55,714 bases of DNA from DTU098 sp964498525 (GCA_964498525.1 CAZCGU010000017.1:1-55714); one strand, 5' to 3'; numbered from the stretch's first letter, positions 42,407 to 51,287 are shown. Notes: a model not told the origin generated them from the letters alone. A program made the numbers and translations.

Positions 42407-45400
42407 CTAATATTTACGCATAATATCCGCGTGGTATTCCTGGAGGGATTTGATGCTTCCGTCCGTATAGTTGTTTTCTTTATAGGCCGCGATGCCCCGG
42501 GCGCTGGCCAGGGCGGCAGCCGTGGTGGTGATGTAGGGGACGCTGTACTTTATAGCCGTCTTGCGGATATAAGAGTCGTCATATTGGCTGCTTTTTCCGG
42601 ATGGGGTGTTGATGACCAGGTTGATCTCCCCGTTGGTAATGCCGTCGACAATATTGGGACGGCCCTGGGCCAGCTTTCTGATCACCTGGGAGGGGATCCC
42701 GTTCTCTTTCAAAAAGCTGTGGGTACCGTCCGTCGCCAGTATTTTAAAGCCAAGTCCGGAAAACTCCCTGGCAGTATCCAGAACAAAGGGCTTGTCCTGA
42801 TCGAACACGCTGATCAGGACGGTTCCGGATGCGGGCAGGGGAATCCGGGTGGCTTCCTGGGCTTTGTAATAGGCCAGGCCGAAGGAATCGGCAATACCCA
42901 GTACTTCACCGGTGGAGCGCATTTCAGGCCCCAGGATGGGGTCCACTTCCTGGAACATATTGAAGGGGAAAACCGCCTCTTTTACCCCGAAATGGGGGAT
43001 TTCCCTGGAAATCAGGGTGTTCAGGGAGGATTTACCCCCTGTGGCCTCAGCCAGCATGATTTCTGTGGCAATCCTGGCCATGGAGACATTGCAGACCTTG
43101 GATACCAGGGGAACGGTTCGGGAAGCCCTGGGGTTGGCTTCCAGAACGTAAACCATGTCGTCAGCAATGGCGTACTGCATATTCATCAAGCCCACCACGT
43201 TCATTTCCCTGGCAATTTTCTTGGTATATTCAACAATGGTTTCCACATGCCTTTTGGGGATACTGATGGGCGGAATGACGCAGGCCGAGTCCCCGCTATG
43301 GATGCCGGCCAGCTCGATGTGCTCCATTACCGCCGGGACAAAGGCGTCAGTTCCGTCGGCTATGGCGTCTGCTTCCGCCTCAATGGCGTTCTTTAAAAAC
43401 CTGTCTATTAGGATGGGCCTTTCCGGTGTGACTCCCACTGCGGCAGCCAGGTATTGGCGGAGCATCTCCTCATCGTAAACAACTTCCATACCGCGGCCGC
43501 CCAGGACATAGGAGGGACGGACCATTAAAGGGTAGCCAATCCGACCGGCAATTTTCAGGGCGTCTTCGATGGTGACGGCCATGCCGGATTCGGGCATGGG
43601 AATCTCAAGTTTTTCCATGATCTGGCGGAACCGGTCCCGGTCTTCGGCCAGGTCAATGGTATCCGGGGAGGTGCCGAGAATTTTCACCCCGGCTTTAGCC
43701 AGTTCCCCGGCAATGTTCAAGGGTGTTTGCCCGCCGAATTGAACGATTACACCCAGGGGTTTTTCCTTTTCGTAAATGCTCAGCACATCTTCCACCGTCA
43801 ATGGCTCAAAATAAAGCTTATCAGATGTGTCATAATCGGTGGAAACCGTTTCCGGGTTGCAGTTGACAATCACGGTTTCATATCCCAGGTCGCGCAGGGC
43901 AAAGGCCGCGTGAACGCAGCAGTAGTCAAATTCGATACCCTGGCCGATCCGGTTCGGCCCTCCGCCCAGGACCATTACCTTCTGCCGGTTGCTGGACGTG
44001 GTCCGGTCCGGAGCGTTGTAGGTGGAGTAATAGTAGGAGGCGTTTTCCACCCCGCTGACCGGGATGGCTTCCCATCCTTCCCCAACCCCCAGGGCGGTTC
44101 TGCGCCGGCGAATTTTTGTTTCCGGCAGATCCAGAAGCAAACCCAGGTAACGGTCGGCAAAACCGTCCTTTTTAGCCCGGATTAGCAATTCGTCCGGAAG
44201 TTGTCCCCCTTTATGTTTGATGATCGTCTCTTCCAGCATCACCAGTTCCCGCATTTGCTGAATAAACCACGGCTTGATCTGGGTGATCTGGTTAAGATGC
44301 CGGATATCGGCGCCTTTGCGCAGGGCCTCGTACATGATAAACTGGCGTTCGCTGGACGGCACCGCCAGAAGCGTCAGCAGCTCTTCCAGGGGGAGCCGGT
44401 TGAAATCCCTGGCGAAACCCAGGCCATAGCGGTTGATTTCCAGGGATCTGATAGCCTTTTGAAATGCTTCCTTGTAGTTTTTGCCGATGCTCATAACCTC
44501 GCCCACGGCCCGCATCTGAGTACCCAGAATGTCCCGGGCGCCGTGAAACTTTTCGAAGGCCCAGCGGGCGAACTTTACCACCACGTAATCCCCTGAAGGG
44601 GTGTACTGGGCCAGGGAACCCCCCCGCCAGTAGGGAATCTCGTCCAGGGTCAGACCCGCCGCCAGCATGGAAGAAATCATAGCAATGGGGAAACCGGTGG
44701 CTTTGGAAGCCAGGGCGGAGGAGCGGGAAGTGCGGGGGTTGATTTCAATAATAATCACCCGGTCCGTTTTAGGGTCATGGGCAAACTGGATATTGGTTCC
44801 CCCTACCACGTCAATGGCCTCCACCACGGCGTAGGCATACTTTTGCAGCCGCTGCTGCAGCCCGGGGCTTATGGTCAGCATGGGGGCAGTGCAAAAGGAA
44901 TCGCCGGTATGCACGCCCATGGGGTCAACGTTTTCGATATAGCAGACGGTGATCATCTGGTTTTTGGCGTCCCTTACCACTTCCAGCTCCAGTTCTTCCC
45001 AGCCCAGGACCGATTCCTCCACCAAAATTTGACCCACCAGGCTGGCGGCGATTCCACGGTTAGCAACAACCCTCAATTCTTCAACATTATAAACCAGCCC
45101 GCCGCCGGTGCCCCCCATGGTGTAAGCGGGGCGGATAACCACCGGATAGCCGAGGTTCTGAGCAATTTTTTCCGCTTCCTCAACAGTATAGGCCGGTTCG
45201 CTGCGGGGCAAATCAATTCCCAGCCGGTTCATGGTTTCTTTAAAGGCGATTCTGTCCTCCCCGCGTTCAATGGCGTCGACTTGTACGCCGATAAGTTCAA
45301 CTCCGTATTTTTCTAAAACACCGGCCTTATGCAGTTCCAAACTCAAATTTAGACCCGACTGCCCGCCTAGATTCGGCAGCAGGGCGTCGGGCCGTTCCTT

Positions 45401-45637
45401 GGCTATGATGTTGGAAAGGCTATTTAAATTCAGCGGTTCAATGTAGGTTACGTCCGCAATTTCGGGATCCGTCATAATAGTAGCCGGATTGGAATTAACT
45501 AAAACGATCTGGTAACCCAGTTTTCGCAGGGCTTTGCAGGCCTGGGTGCCGGAATAGTCGAATTCACAGGCCTGCCCAATTACAATGGGGCCGGAACCAA
45601 TTATTAATATTTTGTTGATGTCGGTTCGTTTTGGCAT
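42407..45637 (-). CDS. carB: carbamoyl-phosphate synthase, large subunit
   Basis: 1076 residues from ATG 45637 behind GGAGGA. It makes carbamoyl phosphate from ammonia (supplied by CarA), bicarbonate and two ATP. Both homologous halves are complete: IGSGPIVIGQACEFDYSGTQ at the start and GGGPNRIGQGIEFDYCCVHA at mid-protein, ATP-grasp motifs in each, and a C-terminal MGS-like allosteric domain (LATDGTHSFLKENGIPSQ, GRPNIVDGITNGEINLVI). No carA is next to it, and no PyrR loop was seen in the 245 bases upstream. It lies 36 kb from pyrC, where related genomes keep it in the operon. Confidence 0.97.
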   Translation of the reverse strand: MPKRTDINKILIIGSGPIVIGQACEFDYSGTQACKALRKLGYQIVLVNSNPATIMTDPEIADVTYIEPLNLNSLSNIIAKERPDALLPNLGGQSGLNLSLELHKAGVLEKYGVELIGVQVDAIERGEDRIAFKETMNRLGIDLPRSEPAYTVEEAEKIAQNLGYPVVIRPAYTMGGTGGGLVYNVEELRVVANRGIAASLVGQILVEESVLGWEELELEVVRDAKNQMITVCYIENVDPMGVHTGDSFCTAPMLTISPGLQQRLQKYAYAVVEAIDVVGGTNIQFAHDPKTDRVIIIEINPRTSRSSALASKATGFPIAMISSMLAAGLTLDEIPYWRGGSLAQYTPSGDYVVVKFARWAFEKFHGARDILGTQMRAVGEVMSIGKNYKEAFQKAIRSLEINRYGLGFARDFNRLPLEELLTLLAVPSSERQFIMYEALRKGADIRHLNQITQIKPWFIQQMRELVMLEETIIKHKGGQLPDELLIRAKKDGFADRYLGLLLDLPETKIRRRRTALGVGEGWEAIPVSGVENASYYYSTYNAPDRTTSSNRQKVMVLGGGPNRIGQGIEFDYCCVHAAFALRDLGYETVIVNCNPETVSTDYDTSDKLYFEPLTVEDVLSIYEKEKPLGVIVQFGGQTPLNIAGELAKAGVKILGTSPDTIDLAEDRDRFRQIMEKLEIPMPESGMAVTIEDALKIAGRIGYPLMVRPSYVLGGRGMEVVYDEEMLRQYLAAAVGVTPERPILIDRFLKNAIEAEADAIADGTDAFVPAVMEHIELAGIHSGDSACVIPPISIPKRHVETIVEYTKKIAREMNVVGLMNMQYAIADDMVYVLEANPRASRTVPLVSKVCNVSMARIATEIMLAEATGGKSSLNTLISREIPHFGVKEAVFPFNMFQEVDPILGPEMRSTGEVLGIADSFGLAYYKAQEATRIPLPASGTVLISVFDQDKPFVLDTAREFSGLGFKILATDGTHSFLKENGIPSQVIRKLAQGRPNIVDGITNGEINLVINTPSGKSSQYDDSYIRKTAIKYSVPYITTTAAALASARGIAAYKENNYTDGSIKSLQEYHADIMRKY

Positions 45638-45999
45638 ATTAGTCCTCCTGCTTAAAGTATGGAATCTAAAATTTCCTTCTATACAGGATTAAGGCTTTAT
45701 CCAAAAGTTAATTATATCAAAAATTTTTTAATATGTAAGTTAAAAAATTATAAAATTTATCAAAAGAAAAATCGTTTAACGTAAGACTGGAATCGGCAAA
45801 AAATATCCTGAAGGTTTTTAAGGGAAGGATGAGTATAAAGGTTTGACTAAAGCAAAGAAGGATCTATAATTACACTGATATAATGGCAGCATTGACCAGG
45901 CCATATTGCCCGGGCGGGACAACGCTTTTTCCAAAAAAATTCATGTGTTTTAGGAGCGTTCCCAGTTGCCGCATACTCGCAGGGAAGGAAGTAAAAATA

Positions 46000-46812
46000 A
46001 TGATTTTGGGGTTTGAAACGTGCCCTACGCCGCAGGCTGGAAGACCGGTTCATTGGTTTGTTTTTCACCGGGAGGAACTGCTGGTGCGCCTGGAGGGTGG
46101 TAAGGCTGTCATTCCATTTAGCGCTGACATTCCGGTTCCGGGACCTGAACTAATCCGGAAAGTCTATTTGGGCCGGTTGGACGGAAGCCCGTGTTACGCC
46201 GCTGAAGTTTCAAGCGACCGGCGCCCGTTACCTGGCACGCAGTTTTTGGGTTTAAGAAAGCTGTTCGGGGTGATGGACGAGGGCCTTTTTAAAATTGTGG
46301 GAAGGGCGAACCAGCTTCTGCATTGGGACAGCACCCACCAGTACTGCGGCAGGTGCGGTGCGCCAACGGAGTTAAAGAAGGATGAGCATGCCAGGTACTG
46401 CCCCGTTTGCGGCCTGACCGGCTATCCCCGCATTTCCCCGGCAGTAATCGGCGCTATCACCAGGGGTAAGCAAATACTGCTGGCCAGGCGGACCGGTATG
46501 CAATACTTCAGTGTAATAGCCGGGTTTGTTGAGCCGGGCGAATCACTGGAGGAGTGTCTGCGCAGGGAAGTCCGGGAAGAAGTCGGAGTGGAAATCGCGA
46601 ATATCAATTATTTCGGCAGTCAGCCCTGGCCTTTCCCGCATTCCCTGATGGTCGCCTTTACCGCCAGTTACGCCGGAGGAAAAATTATCGCAGACAAAGT
46701 GGAAATCGAAGAGGCGGGGTGGTACGCGGCAGAGAATCTGCCCGGCCTGCCGCCTCACTTCAGCATTGCCAGAAAGCTCGTCCACTGGTTTGTTGAAAAT
46801 TCTGCTGAATAG
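46000..46812 (+). CDS. nudC: NAD+ diphosphatase (NudC-type Nudix hydrolase)
   Basis: 270 residues from ATG 46000, chosen for GGGAAGGAAG upstream; the ORF is open 117 bases earlier but that part is not protein-like. It cleaves NAD(H), and in characterised homologues NAD-capped RNA, to NMN and AMP. A zinc ribbon (YCGRCGAPTELKKDEHARYC, then PVCG) precedes the Nudix domain, whose box is read in GFVEPGESLEECLRREVREE followed by VGV. The NudC-specific SQPWPFPHSLM lies downstream. Divergent from carB; the 362-base AT-rich gap between them holds only promoters. Confidence 0.93.
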   Translation: MILGFETCPTPQAGRPVHWFVFHREELLVRLEGGKAVIPFSADIPVPGPELIRKVYLGRLDGSPCYAAEVSSDRRPLPGTQFLGLRKLFGVMDEGLFKIVGRANQLLHWDSTHQYCGRCGAPTELKKDEHARYCPVCGLTGYPRISPAVIGAITRGKQILLARRTGMQYFSVIAGFVEPGESLEECLRREVREEVGVEIANINYFGSQPWPFPHSLMVAFTASYAGGKIIADKVEIEEAGWYAAENLPGLPPHFSIARKLVHWFVENSAE

Positions 46813-46922
46813 AGCTGTTAGCCGGAAGACAGGCCACTACTTCATGGGGATTAAGAAAAATTTTTAGGGGTATTGCTGTTCGCGGTGGTGAAAGACTACT
46901 GAGGTGCAAACCTGTCACTGTA

Positions 46923-47135
46923 TTGTGCGCTTGCCGGGGGGGTCAAGGGGCGGAATTCCTATACTCCTTTCTTATGCTCTGGCTGGTCTGGAGCGGGGCT
47001 CGGGGGGAATTATACGGGGCCTTATATTATGCGGTAATATTTGCCTTTATCGGACTGTTAGGAGCAGTTATCGCTTATCTAATTTACAGCATGTTTATAA
47101 AAATATTTTCCAAGAAAAGAGATTCAGACATGTGA
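46923..47135 (+). CDS. possible small membrane protein
   Basis: 70 codons from GTG 46923 or fewer from ATG 46974. The second half is a convincing membrane helix (YYAVIFAFIGLLGAVIAYLI) with a basic end (KIFSKKRDSDM). The N-terminal part is not protein-like, and no ribosome binding site supports either start. I recognise no family. The rest of 46813-47324 shows nothing else. Confidence 0.3.
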   Translation: MCACRGGQGAEFLYSFLMLWLVWSGARGELYGALYYAVIFAFIGLLGAVIAYLIYSMFIKIFSKKRDSDM

Positions 47136-47324
47136 ATCGAAAGGAATCATTAGGTGCGTCCCCGTGATTTCTGCTGATTCTTGATTCCAAGTGTTACCAT
47201 AATGCGTTCAGGGAAATGGATAATCCCGCAAACTCCGGATGTTAGTTAATTATCCACCTGAAAATACTGATAATGGAATTACATAATAATACCCGTCAGT
47301 GGATGCTAAAAGGGCATATTACCA

Positions 47325-47498
47325 ATGAGTGGTTTCAGGAGTAAAAAGAACTTCTTAAAACCTTTGCCGCCTAAGCCCTTTGAAATTGTTAGGCATGATT
47401 CGAATGTGATTGGGATGTCTACTCGCACTAAGGTTGGACGGAATGATCCATGTCCATGCGGTAGTGGTGAGAAATATAAAAAGTGCTGCGGCAAATGA
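47325..47498 (+). CDS. SEC-C motif miniprotein
   Basis: 57 residues from ATG 47325 with AAAGGG upstream, stop TGA 47496-47498. The last 20 residues contain GRNDPCPCGSGEKYKKCCG, the zinc-binding SEC-C motif found at the C-terminus of SecA and in small stand-alone proteins. The N-terminus is basic and proline-containing (SGFRSKKNFLKPLPPKPFEI), without a further domain. Either a genuine miniprotein or the retained tail of a larger SEC-C protein. The motif binds zinc and can contact SecB or ribosomes in SecA; its role here is unknown. No partner gene is adjacent. Confidence 0.7.
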   Translation: MSGFRSKKNFLKPLPPKPFEIVRHDSNVIGMSTRTKVGRNDPCPCGSGEKYKKCCGK

Positions 47499-47604
47499 AT
47501 ACAATGCCCCAAGACCCTGCCAGATCCTGGGTGCATTATTTTTGCCTGCTAAAAAGTATATGATTGGCTCGGGGCTGACGCACTATGGGGACAAATCGAG
47601 GCGG

Positions 47605-48033
47605 CTATTTTAAATCCTGAGCAAGAAACGCCAGTATGTAACCTTTAAAATCTTCCAGGTCGCCAAGCTTGGTTTGAATAATATTATAAACTCTTTCCGT
47701 ATCTACTTCCCAGTAGACGTGTACCAGACGGTTCCGAAAACAGGCCATGTTAGTTAATACACCGGCAAAGTCATTGGGCAGGATGTTGTGTTTGCCGAGA
47801 ATATTGAAAATATCCGAGTAATCTTGCGGGGCTTCAAAGTTATGGGTGGATATAATATGATTGCCAATATTCAACGTGGTTTCAATAGCCAGCTGCAAAA
47901 ACCTTTCTGCGCTCCCATAGTTGCGGGGATCTCCGGAAAATTCAGCCAGGCTGAGGTGGCTGAGCTGCTTCAAAATACCAAGGTATTTGTCAAGCATCTG
48001 AAGTTGTTTTTCTATCTTCTGGAAATTAACCAT
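47605..48033 (-). CDS. hepT: HepT-like ribonuclease toxin (type VII toxin-antitoxin)
   Basis: 142 residues, helical throughout. The HEPN catalytic motif is read in NMACFRNRLVHVYWEVDTE near residue 100 (RxxxxH with the following Tyr that is the adenylylation target in characterised HepT). HepT cleaves RNA and is neutralised when the partner MntA transfers AMP to its tyrosine. Its start overlaps the mntA stop by 8 bases, so the two are cotranslated, with the antitoxin first. Length and motif are intact, so the pair is probably functional. Confidence 0.85.
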   Translation of the reverse strand: MVNFQKIEKQLQMLDKYLGILKQLSHLSLAEFSGDPRNYGSAERFLQLAIETTLNIGNHIISTHNFEAPQDYSDIFNILGKHNILPNDFAGVLTNMACFRNRLVHVYWEVDTERVYNIIQTKLGDLEDFKGYILAFLAQDLK

Positions 48034-48478
48034 TCCGTGCCGCTTCCTCTTTGATCCTTTTCAAATACTCCTCGCGGTATTCACGATAAATTGGCAGGCA
48101 GTCTATGTAATACTTTCGCACGTACTCTTCAAAATCACACTTTTTTTCGTGGTTGTTGGCAAAAAGCAGCATACCGCTGGTTGCGCTGTACTGGATAGGC
48201 AGGGGGGCTTTATTTAGGACTACCAGGTCAATATTGCCGGTTTTAAATATCCTTTGCAGTTCTCCCAGCAGGTTCATTTCGATCCTGAAGGAATCCATGT
48301 CCGCTAAATCGCCATCCATTAATATACCAATATCTACGTCGCTCAAAGGAGTTGGGTGTCCGGAAATTTGCGAACCAAAAGCGTAGGCGGCGATGACTTT
48401 GGGAAAACTTCCCGACAACTCTGCAAGTTGAGGGAGCAGTTTTTCAATTTGGATATTTAAAGGTTTTTGAATTAACAT
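48026..48478 (-). CDS. mntA: MntA-like minimal nucleotidyltransferase antitoxin
   Basis: 150 residues from ATG 48478, set by GGTGGTGAG upstream; the frame is open 60 bases further. The nucleotidyltransferase motif AAYAFGSQISGHPTPLSDVD near residue 30 gives the GSx10DxD pattern, with the third acidic residue in GNIDLVVLN. Characterised MntA proteins adenylylate the HepT toxin on tyrosine. A longer C-terminal helical part (YVRKYYIDCLPIYREYREEY) is normal for MntA. Immediately upstream of hepT, with a gene overlap. Confidence 0.85.
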   Translation of the reverse strand: MLIQKPLNIQIEKLLPQLAELSGSFPKVIAAYAFGSQISGHPTPLSDVDIGILMDGDLADMDSFRIEMNLLGELQRIFKTGNIDLVVLNKAPLPIQYSATSGMLLFANNHEKKCDFEEYVRKYYIDCLPIYREYREEYLKRIKEEAARNG

Positions 48479-48601
48479 AATTCGCTCACCACCCGATAAT
48501 GATATTTTGAGTATAACAAACAATAGATCAATTATCAAATATTTTCCAAACAGTTTAAAAAGGAGTCAGGCTTGAATAATTTACTTATTTTGAAGTGATT
48601 C

Positions 48602-48637
48602 CAGGGATTTAAACGGAGACGCGGCGTTCGTAAAGAA
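48602..48637 (+). repeat. 36-bp diverged echo of an rlmD segment
   Basis: cagggatttaaacgg, then gcggcgttcg and aaagaa, occur in the same order at 48602-48637 and inside rlmD at 49703-49738, matching about 31 of 36 bases. Translation gives RDLNGDAAFVKK against RDLNGVAAFAKK. Sequence on either side does not match. Confidence 0.6.
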
Positions 48638-48691
48638 GTAACGTTTGTTACTTCAGAAGAACCGTCTTGACACGGTCCGGAGGAAAACGCC

Positions 48692-48869
48692 ATGAATGAA
48701 GTTTGGTTGAAGTGCGCGGTAATTAGTGAAAATACGGTCGGGGCTTCATGCGGTATAATGGTGAATGGGGCTTGGCCATTTCTATATTGAAGCAGGCGGA
48801 ATAAAAGTCTTATTTGACGCGGGTGAAAGCGGTGTTCTGCCAAACAATGCGGATATGTTCCAGTTATAA
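48692..48869 (+). pseudogene. 5' fragment of a metallo-beta-lactamase-fold hydrolase gene, frameshifted
   Basis: ATG 48692 with GGAGGAAAAC upstream begins NEVWLKCAVISENTVGASCG; after a frame change the next frame reads GLGHFYIEAGGIKVLFDAGE. Both match the start of MBL-fold hydrolases of the 'dihydropterin aminobenzene phosphate synthase-like' type, where such an opening leads to the first metal ligands. The ligands HxHxDH are missing because the gene breaks off near 48850, where a different gene fragment begins. Not functional. Confidence 0.6.
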
Positions 48870-49096
48870 CCTATGTTCAAGAAAGCATTGCGCCTGAAAT
48901 GATGGGCAAGGTTTTTTTCCTTTTGATGACAGCCATGACTCTTTCCATGCCGATAGGATTGCTTGTTGCGGATCCGGTTGTTGAAGTTATAGGTGAAAAT
49001 GCATGGTTTTTCTGGTCGGGTGTTGCGCTGATAGCAGACGCTATTTTCTTCCGCCTTCTGACACGGCGCTATGACAAAGTAACAATGAGACCGTAA
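48848..49096 (+). pseudogene. 3' fragment of an MFS (DHA3-type) efflux transporter gene
   Basis: A frame open from about 48848 reads YVPVITYVQESIAPEMMGKV and continues through two hydrophobic helices to RYDKVTMRP, stop at 49096. This is the last 80 residues of a Mef/DHA3-like transporter: the word 'IAPEMMGKVF' corresponds to 'IKPEYLGRVF' in the intact Mef-like gene of this window. The first ten helices are absent. It follows directly on the MBL fragment, so a deletion joined two genes. Confidence 0.65.
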
Positions 49097-49175
49097 GTGG
49101 ATTTATGGTACTGTTAAGCAAGTTGCATAGTATAAACTTTATTTCCAAACTCTGGAGGCAGTCGGAGGCTGTAAC

Positions 49176-50567
49176 ATGGAAAACCAACAGTTCCCGAAAA
49201 AAAAGGATAAGGTCAAACTGCAAATAAACGGGCTTACCCACGCCGGCGAGGGCGTGGGGCGGCACAACGGGATGGCCGTATTCGTCCCCGGCACAGCGCC
49301 GGGGGATACGGTCCTGGTTGAGATCACGGATACAAAACGGAACTACGCCCGTGGAAGGTTGCTGGAAATACTGGAGCAGTCTCCAAGTAGGCGCCGGCCC
49401 GAATGTACCAGCTACGGCGCCTGCGGCGGCTGCCGGCTGCAGCATGTTGATTACGCCGAGCAGCTGAGGCTGAAAACAACGCTGGTCAGGGACAGCCTGG
49501 CCCGCCTGGCCGGTCTGGACGATGTTAAGATCTGCGAAACAATTGGCATGGATTACCCCTGGCACTACCGCAACAAGGCCAGTTTCCACGTACAGGAGTG
49601 TGGCGGTGGTTATGAGCTTGGCTACTACGAGGAGGGATCCCGCACCCTGGCCGGTTTTTTCAAGGAAGGCGAAAGTGCAGGTGCGGGCTGCCTGCTGGTG
49701 GACAGGGATTTAAACGGGGTTGCGGCGTTCGCAAAGAAACTGCTTAATAAATACGGCGGTTCCGCAGGCGCCAGGAAGAGCCGGTTTTTTCGCCATGTCG
49801 TCCTGCGCAAAGCTTTTGCAGGCGGTGAAATAATGGCCGTGCTGGTGACCAGGAGCGGGCTATGGCCGGAGGGTAAAAATTTTGCCGGTGAGCTCATGTC
49901 CGGTTATCCCGGGCTTGCCTCCGTGGTGCGCAATATCAATAACAACACCTCCGGGGCAGTTTTAGGAAGGCAAAACCACACCCTGGCCGGTCGGGATTGC
50001 ATAGTGGACCATTTGGGTGTGCTTAAACTCCGGATTTCACCTTCTTCCTTCTACCAGGTAAACCCGGTCCAGACCCTGGTATTGTATGAAAAAGTGCTGG
50101 CTTACGCGGGGTTGACCGGGGCGGAGACGGTGGTGGACGCCTTCAGTGGTGTCGGCGCAATCGCCCTGTTTTTGGCCGGGCTGGCCAAAAAAGTGTACGG
50201 CCTGGAGGTGGTTTCCCAGGCGGTGGAGGACGCCCGCCGGAATGCGGATTTGAATAAAATAGGCAATGTTGAATTTCATACGGGAGAAGTAGAAAAGCTC
50301 CTTCCGGAACTCGCCGCCTTGGGACTGCGCCCGGACGTGGTGGTGCTGGACCCGCCCCGGGCCGGCTGCGGCCGGGAAGCCCTGGATGCGGTAGTGGAAA
50401 TGGGGGCGCCGCGGGTGATCTATGTCTCTTGCGACCCCGGCACCCTGGCCAGGGACCTTGGATATATTACCGGCAGTGGTTACCAGACGCTGGAGGCACA
50501 GCCGGTGGACATGTTCCCCTGGACACGGCATGTTGAGACGGTAGTATTGATAACAAGGGTGGATTGA
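49176..50567 (+). CDS. rlmD: 23S rRNA (uracil-C5)-methyltransferase, RlmD/RumA family
   Basis: 463 residues from ATG 49176. In order: a TRAM RNA-binding domain (KLQINGLTHAGEGVGRHNG), an iron-sulfur cluster site (CTSYGACGGCRLQHVDY), and the SAM-dependent domain with VVDAFSGVGAIALFLAG near residue 320, the conserved LDPPRAGC and the catalytic VIYVSCDPGTLARDL near residue 418. These enzymes methylate C5 of uracil in rRNA or tRNA with a covalent cysteine intermediate. The family has several specificities (RlmD, RlmCD, TrmA); Firmicutes often carry more than one, so the target uridine is uncertain. Confidence 0.88.
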   Translation: MENQQFPKKKDKVKLQINGLTHAGEGVGRHNGMAVFVPGTAPGDTVLVEITDTKRNYARGRLLEILEQSPSRRRPECTSYGACGGCRLQHVDYAEQLRLKTTLVRDSLARLAGLDDVKICETIGMDYPWHYRNKASFHVQECGGGYELGYYEEGSRTLAGFFKEGESAGAGCLLVDRDLNGVAAFAKKLLNKYGGSAGARKSRFFRHVVLRKAFAGGEIMAVLVTRSGLWPEGKNFAGELMSGYPGLASVVRNINNNTSGAVLGRQNHTLAGRDCIVDHLGVLKLRISPSSFYQVNPVQTLVLYEKVLAYAGLTGAETVVDAFSGVGAIALFLAGLAKKVYGLEVVSQAVEDARRNADLNKIGNVEFHTGEVEKLLPELAALGLRPDVVVLDPPRAGCGREALDAVVEMGAPRVIYVSCDPGTLARDLGYITGSGYQTLEAQPVDMFPWTRHVETVVLITRVD

Positions 50568-50696
50568 CTAGTGTTCGAAAAACCCTTATATATCAAGGCT
50601 TTTGGCACATATGGGTATGAAACCCATTATGTAAAATCGTAAAAATATCGCTCCGTGGGAACAAGTCCATAAAGGCAGTTTTTAATAGTCAAGTGT

Positions 50697-50807
50697 TCAG
50701 GTTAGATGCCGGTGCTTGCTGACAGAGCAGGTTAGATGTCAGCGTTCGCCAGTGGTCAGGTTAGATGTTTTTTCGGATATTTTTGAGGTTGTGTGGTCAG
50801 GTTGGAT
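50697..50807 (+). repeat. four direct copies of CAGGTTAGATG
   Basis: CAGGTTAGATG at 50697, 50727 and 50756, and CAGGTTGGATG at 50797, three of them in the larger context GTCAGGTTAGATGT or close to it. Arrays of short direct repeats of this kind form the terminal transposase-binding sites of IS21-like elements. No transposase genes are present, so this may be a solo end or deletion remnant. It marks the left border of the accessory cluster. Confidence 0.65.
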
Positions 50808-50865
50808 GTTAGGTCGTCGCAGCCTTGTATTTCAATGTAAAATTGGAGTTATTTAGGAGGGAGCC

Positions 50866-51234
50866 ATGCAATTTGACAGTATTGAACGAAATGGAATAAG
50901 AATTGCCATTGTTGTCGGCGAAGAAAAGGTGATTACGGATACACAATCCGCATTAGATTTGCTGGCAACGGCGTACTACGAAACCGGTTCGAATAGAATT
51001 GTTCTTAGTAAAGAAAATATTCTTGATTCCTTCTTTATCCTGAGTACGGGACTAGCCGGCGAAGTCTTACAAAAGTTTGTTAACTATCATACTAAAGTTG
51101 CAATATATGGCGATTACACAAAGTATACGAGTAAACCGCTAAAGGACTTCATCTATGAATCGAACAGGGGAAGTAATATTTTTTTCCTGCCGACGAAAGA
51201 GGAAGCGATAGACCGGCTTCTTCTAGGAATTTAG
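50866..51234 (+). CDS. DUF4180 protein
   Basis: 122 residues from ATG 50866 with GGAGGGAG upstream. The sequence follows DUF4180: GIRIAIVVGEEKVITDTQSALDLLATAYYE, then RIVLSKENILDSFFILSTGLAGEVLQKF and KVAIYGDYTKYTSKPLKDFIYESN. The fold and role are not established; members often sit among regulators and resistance genes. It lies alone between the direct repeats and the Mef-like leader. No membrane segment or signal peptide. Confidence 0.85.
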   Translation: MQFDSIERNGIRIAIVVGEEKVITDTQSALDLLATAYYETGSNRIVLSKENILDSFFILSTGLAGEVLQKFVNYHTKVAIYGDYTKYTSKPLKDFIYESNRGSNIFFLPTKEEAIDRLLLGI

Positions 51235-51257
51235 GCCCGCTCCCTTCTTTCTCTGAC

Positions 51258-51287
51258 TTGAAACATCGTGGCCCACAATGCTATACT
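51258..51287 (+). promoter_or_regulatory. promoter of the Mef-like leader
   Basis: TTGAAA (51258-51263), an 18-base spacer and TATACT (51282-51287), 35 bases before the leader peptide ATG. Confidence 0.6.

Noticed and set aside
42389..43396. Plus-strand frame of 335 codons across carB
   Set aside because: Antisense shadow of carB, with His/Gly/Gln-rich composition and no domain.
48535..48843. Minus-strand ORF of 102 codons upstream of mntA
   Set aside because: It runs antisense across the rlmD echo and the MBL fragment, both of which read on the plus strand; no start signal is present.
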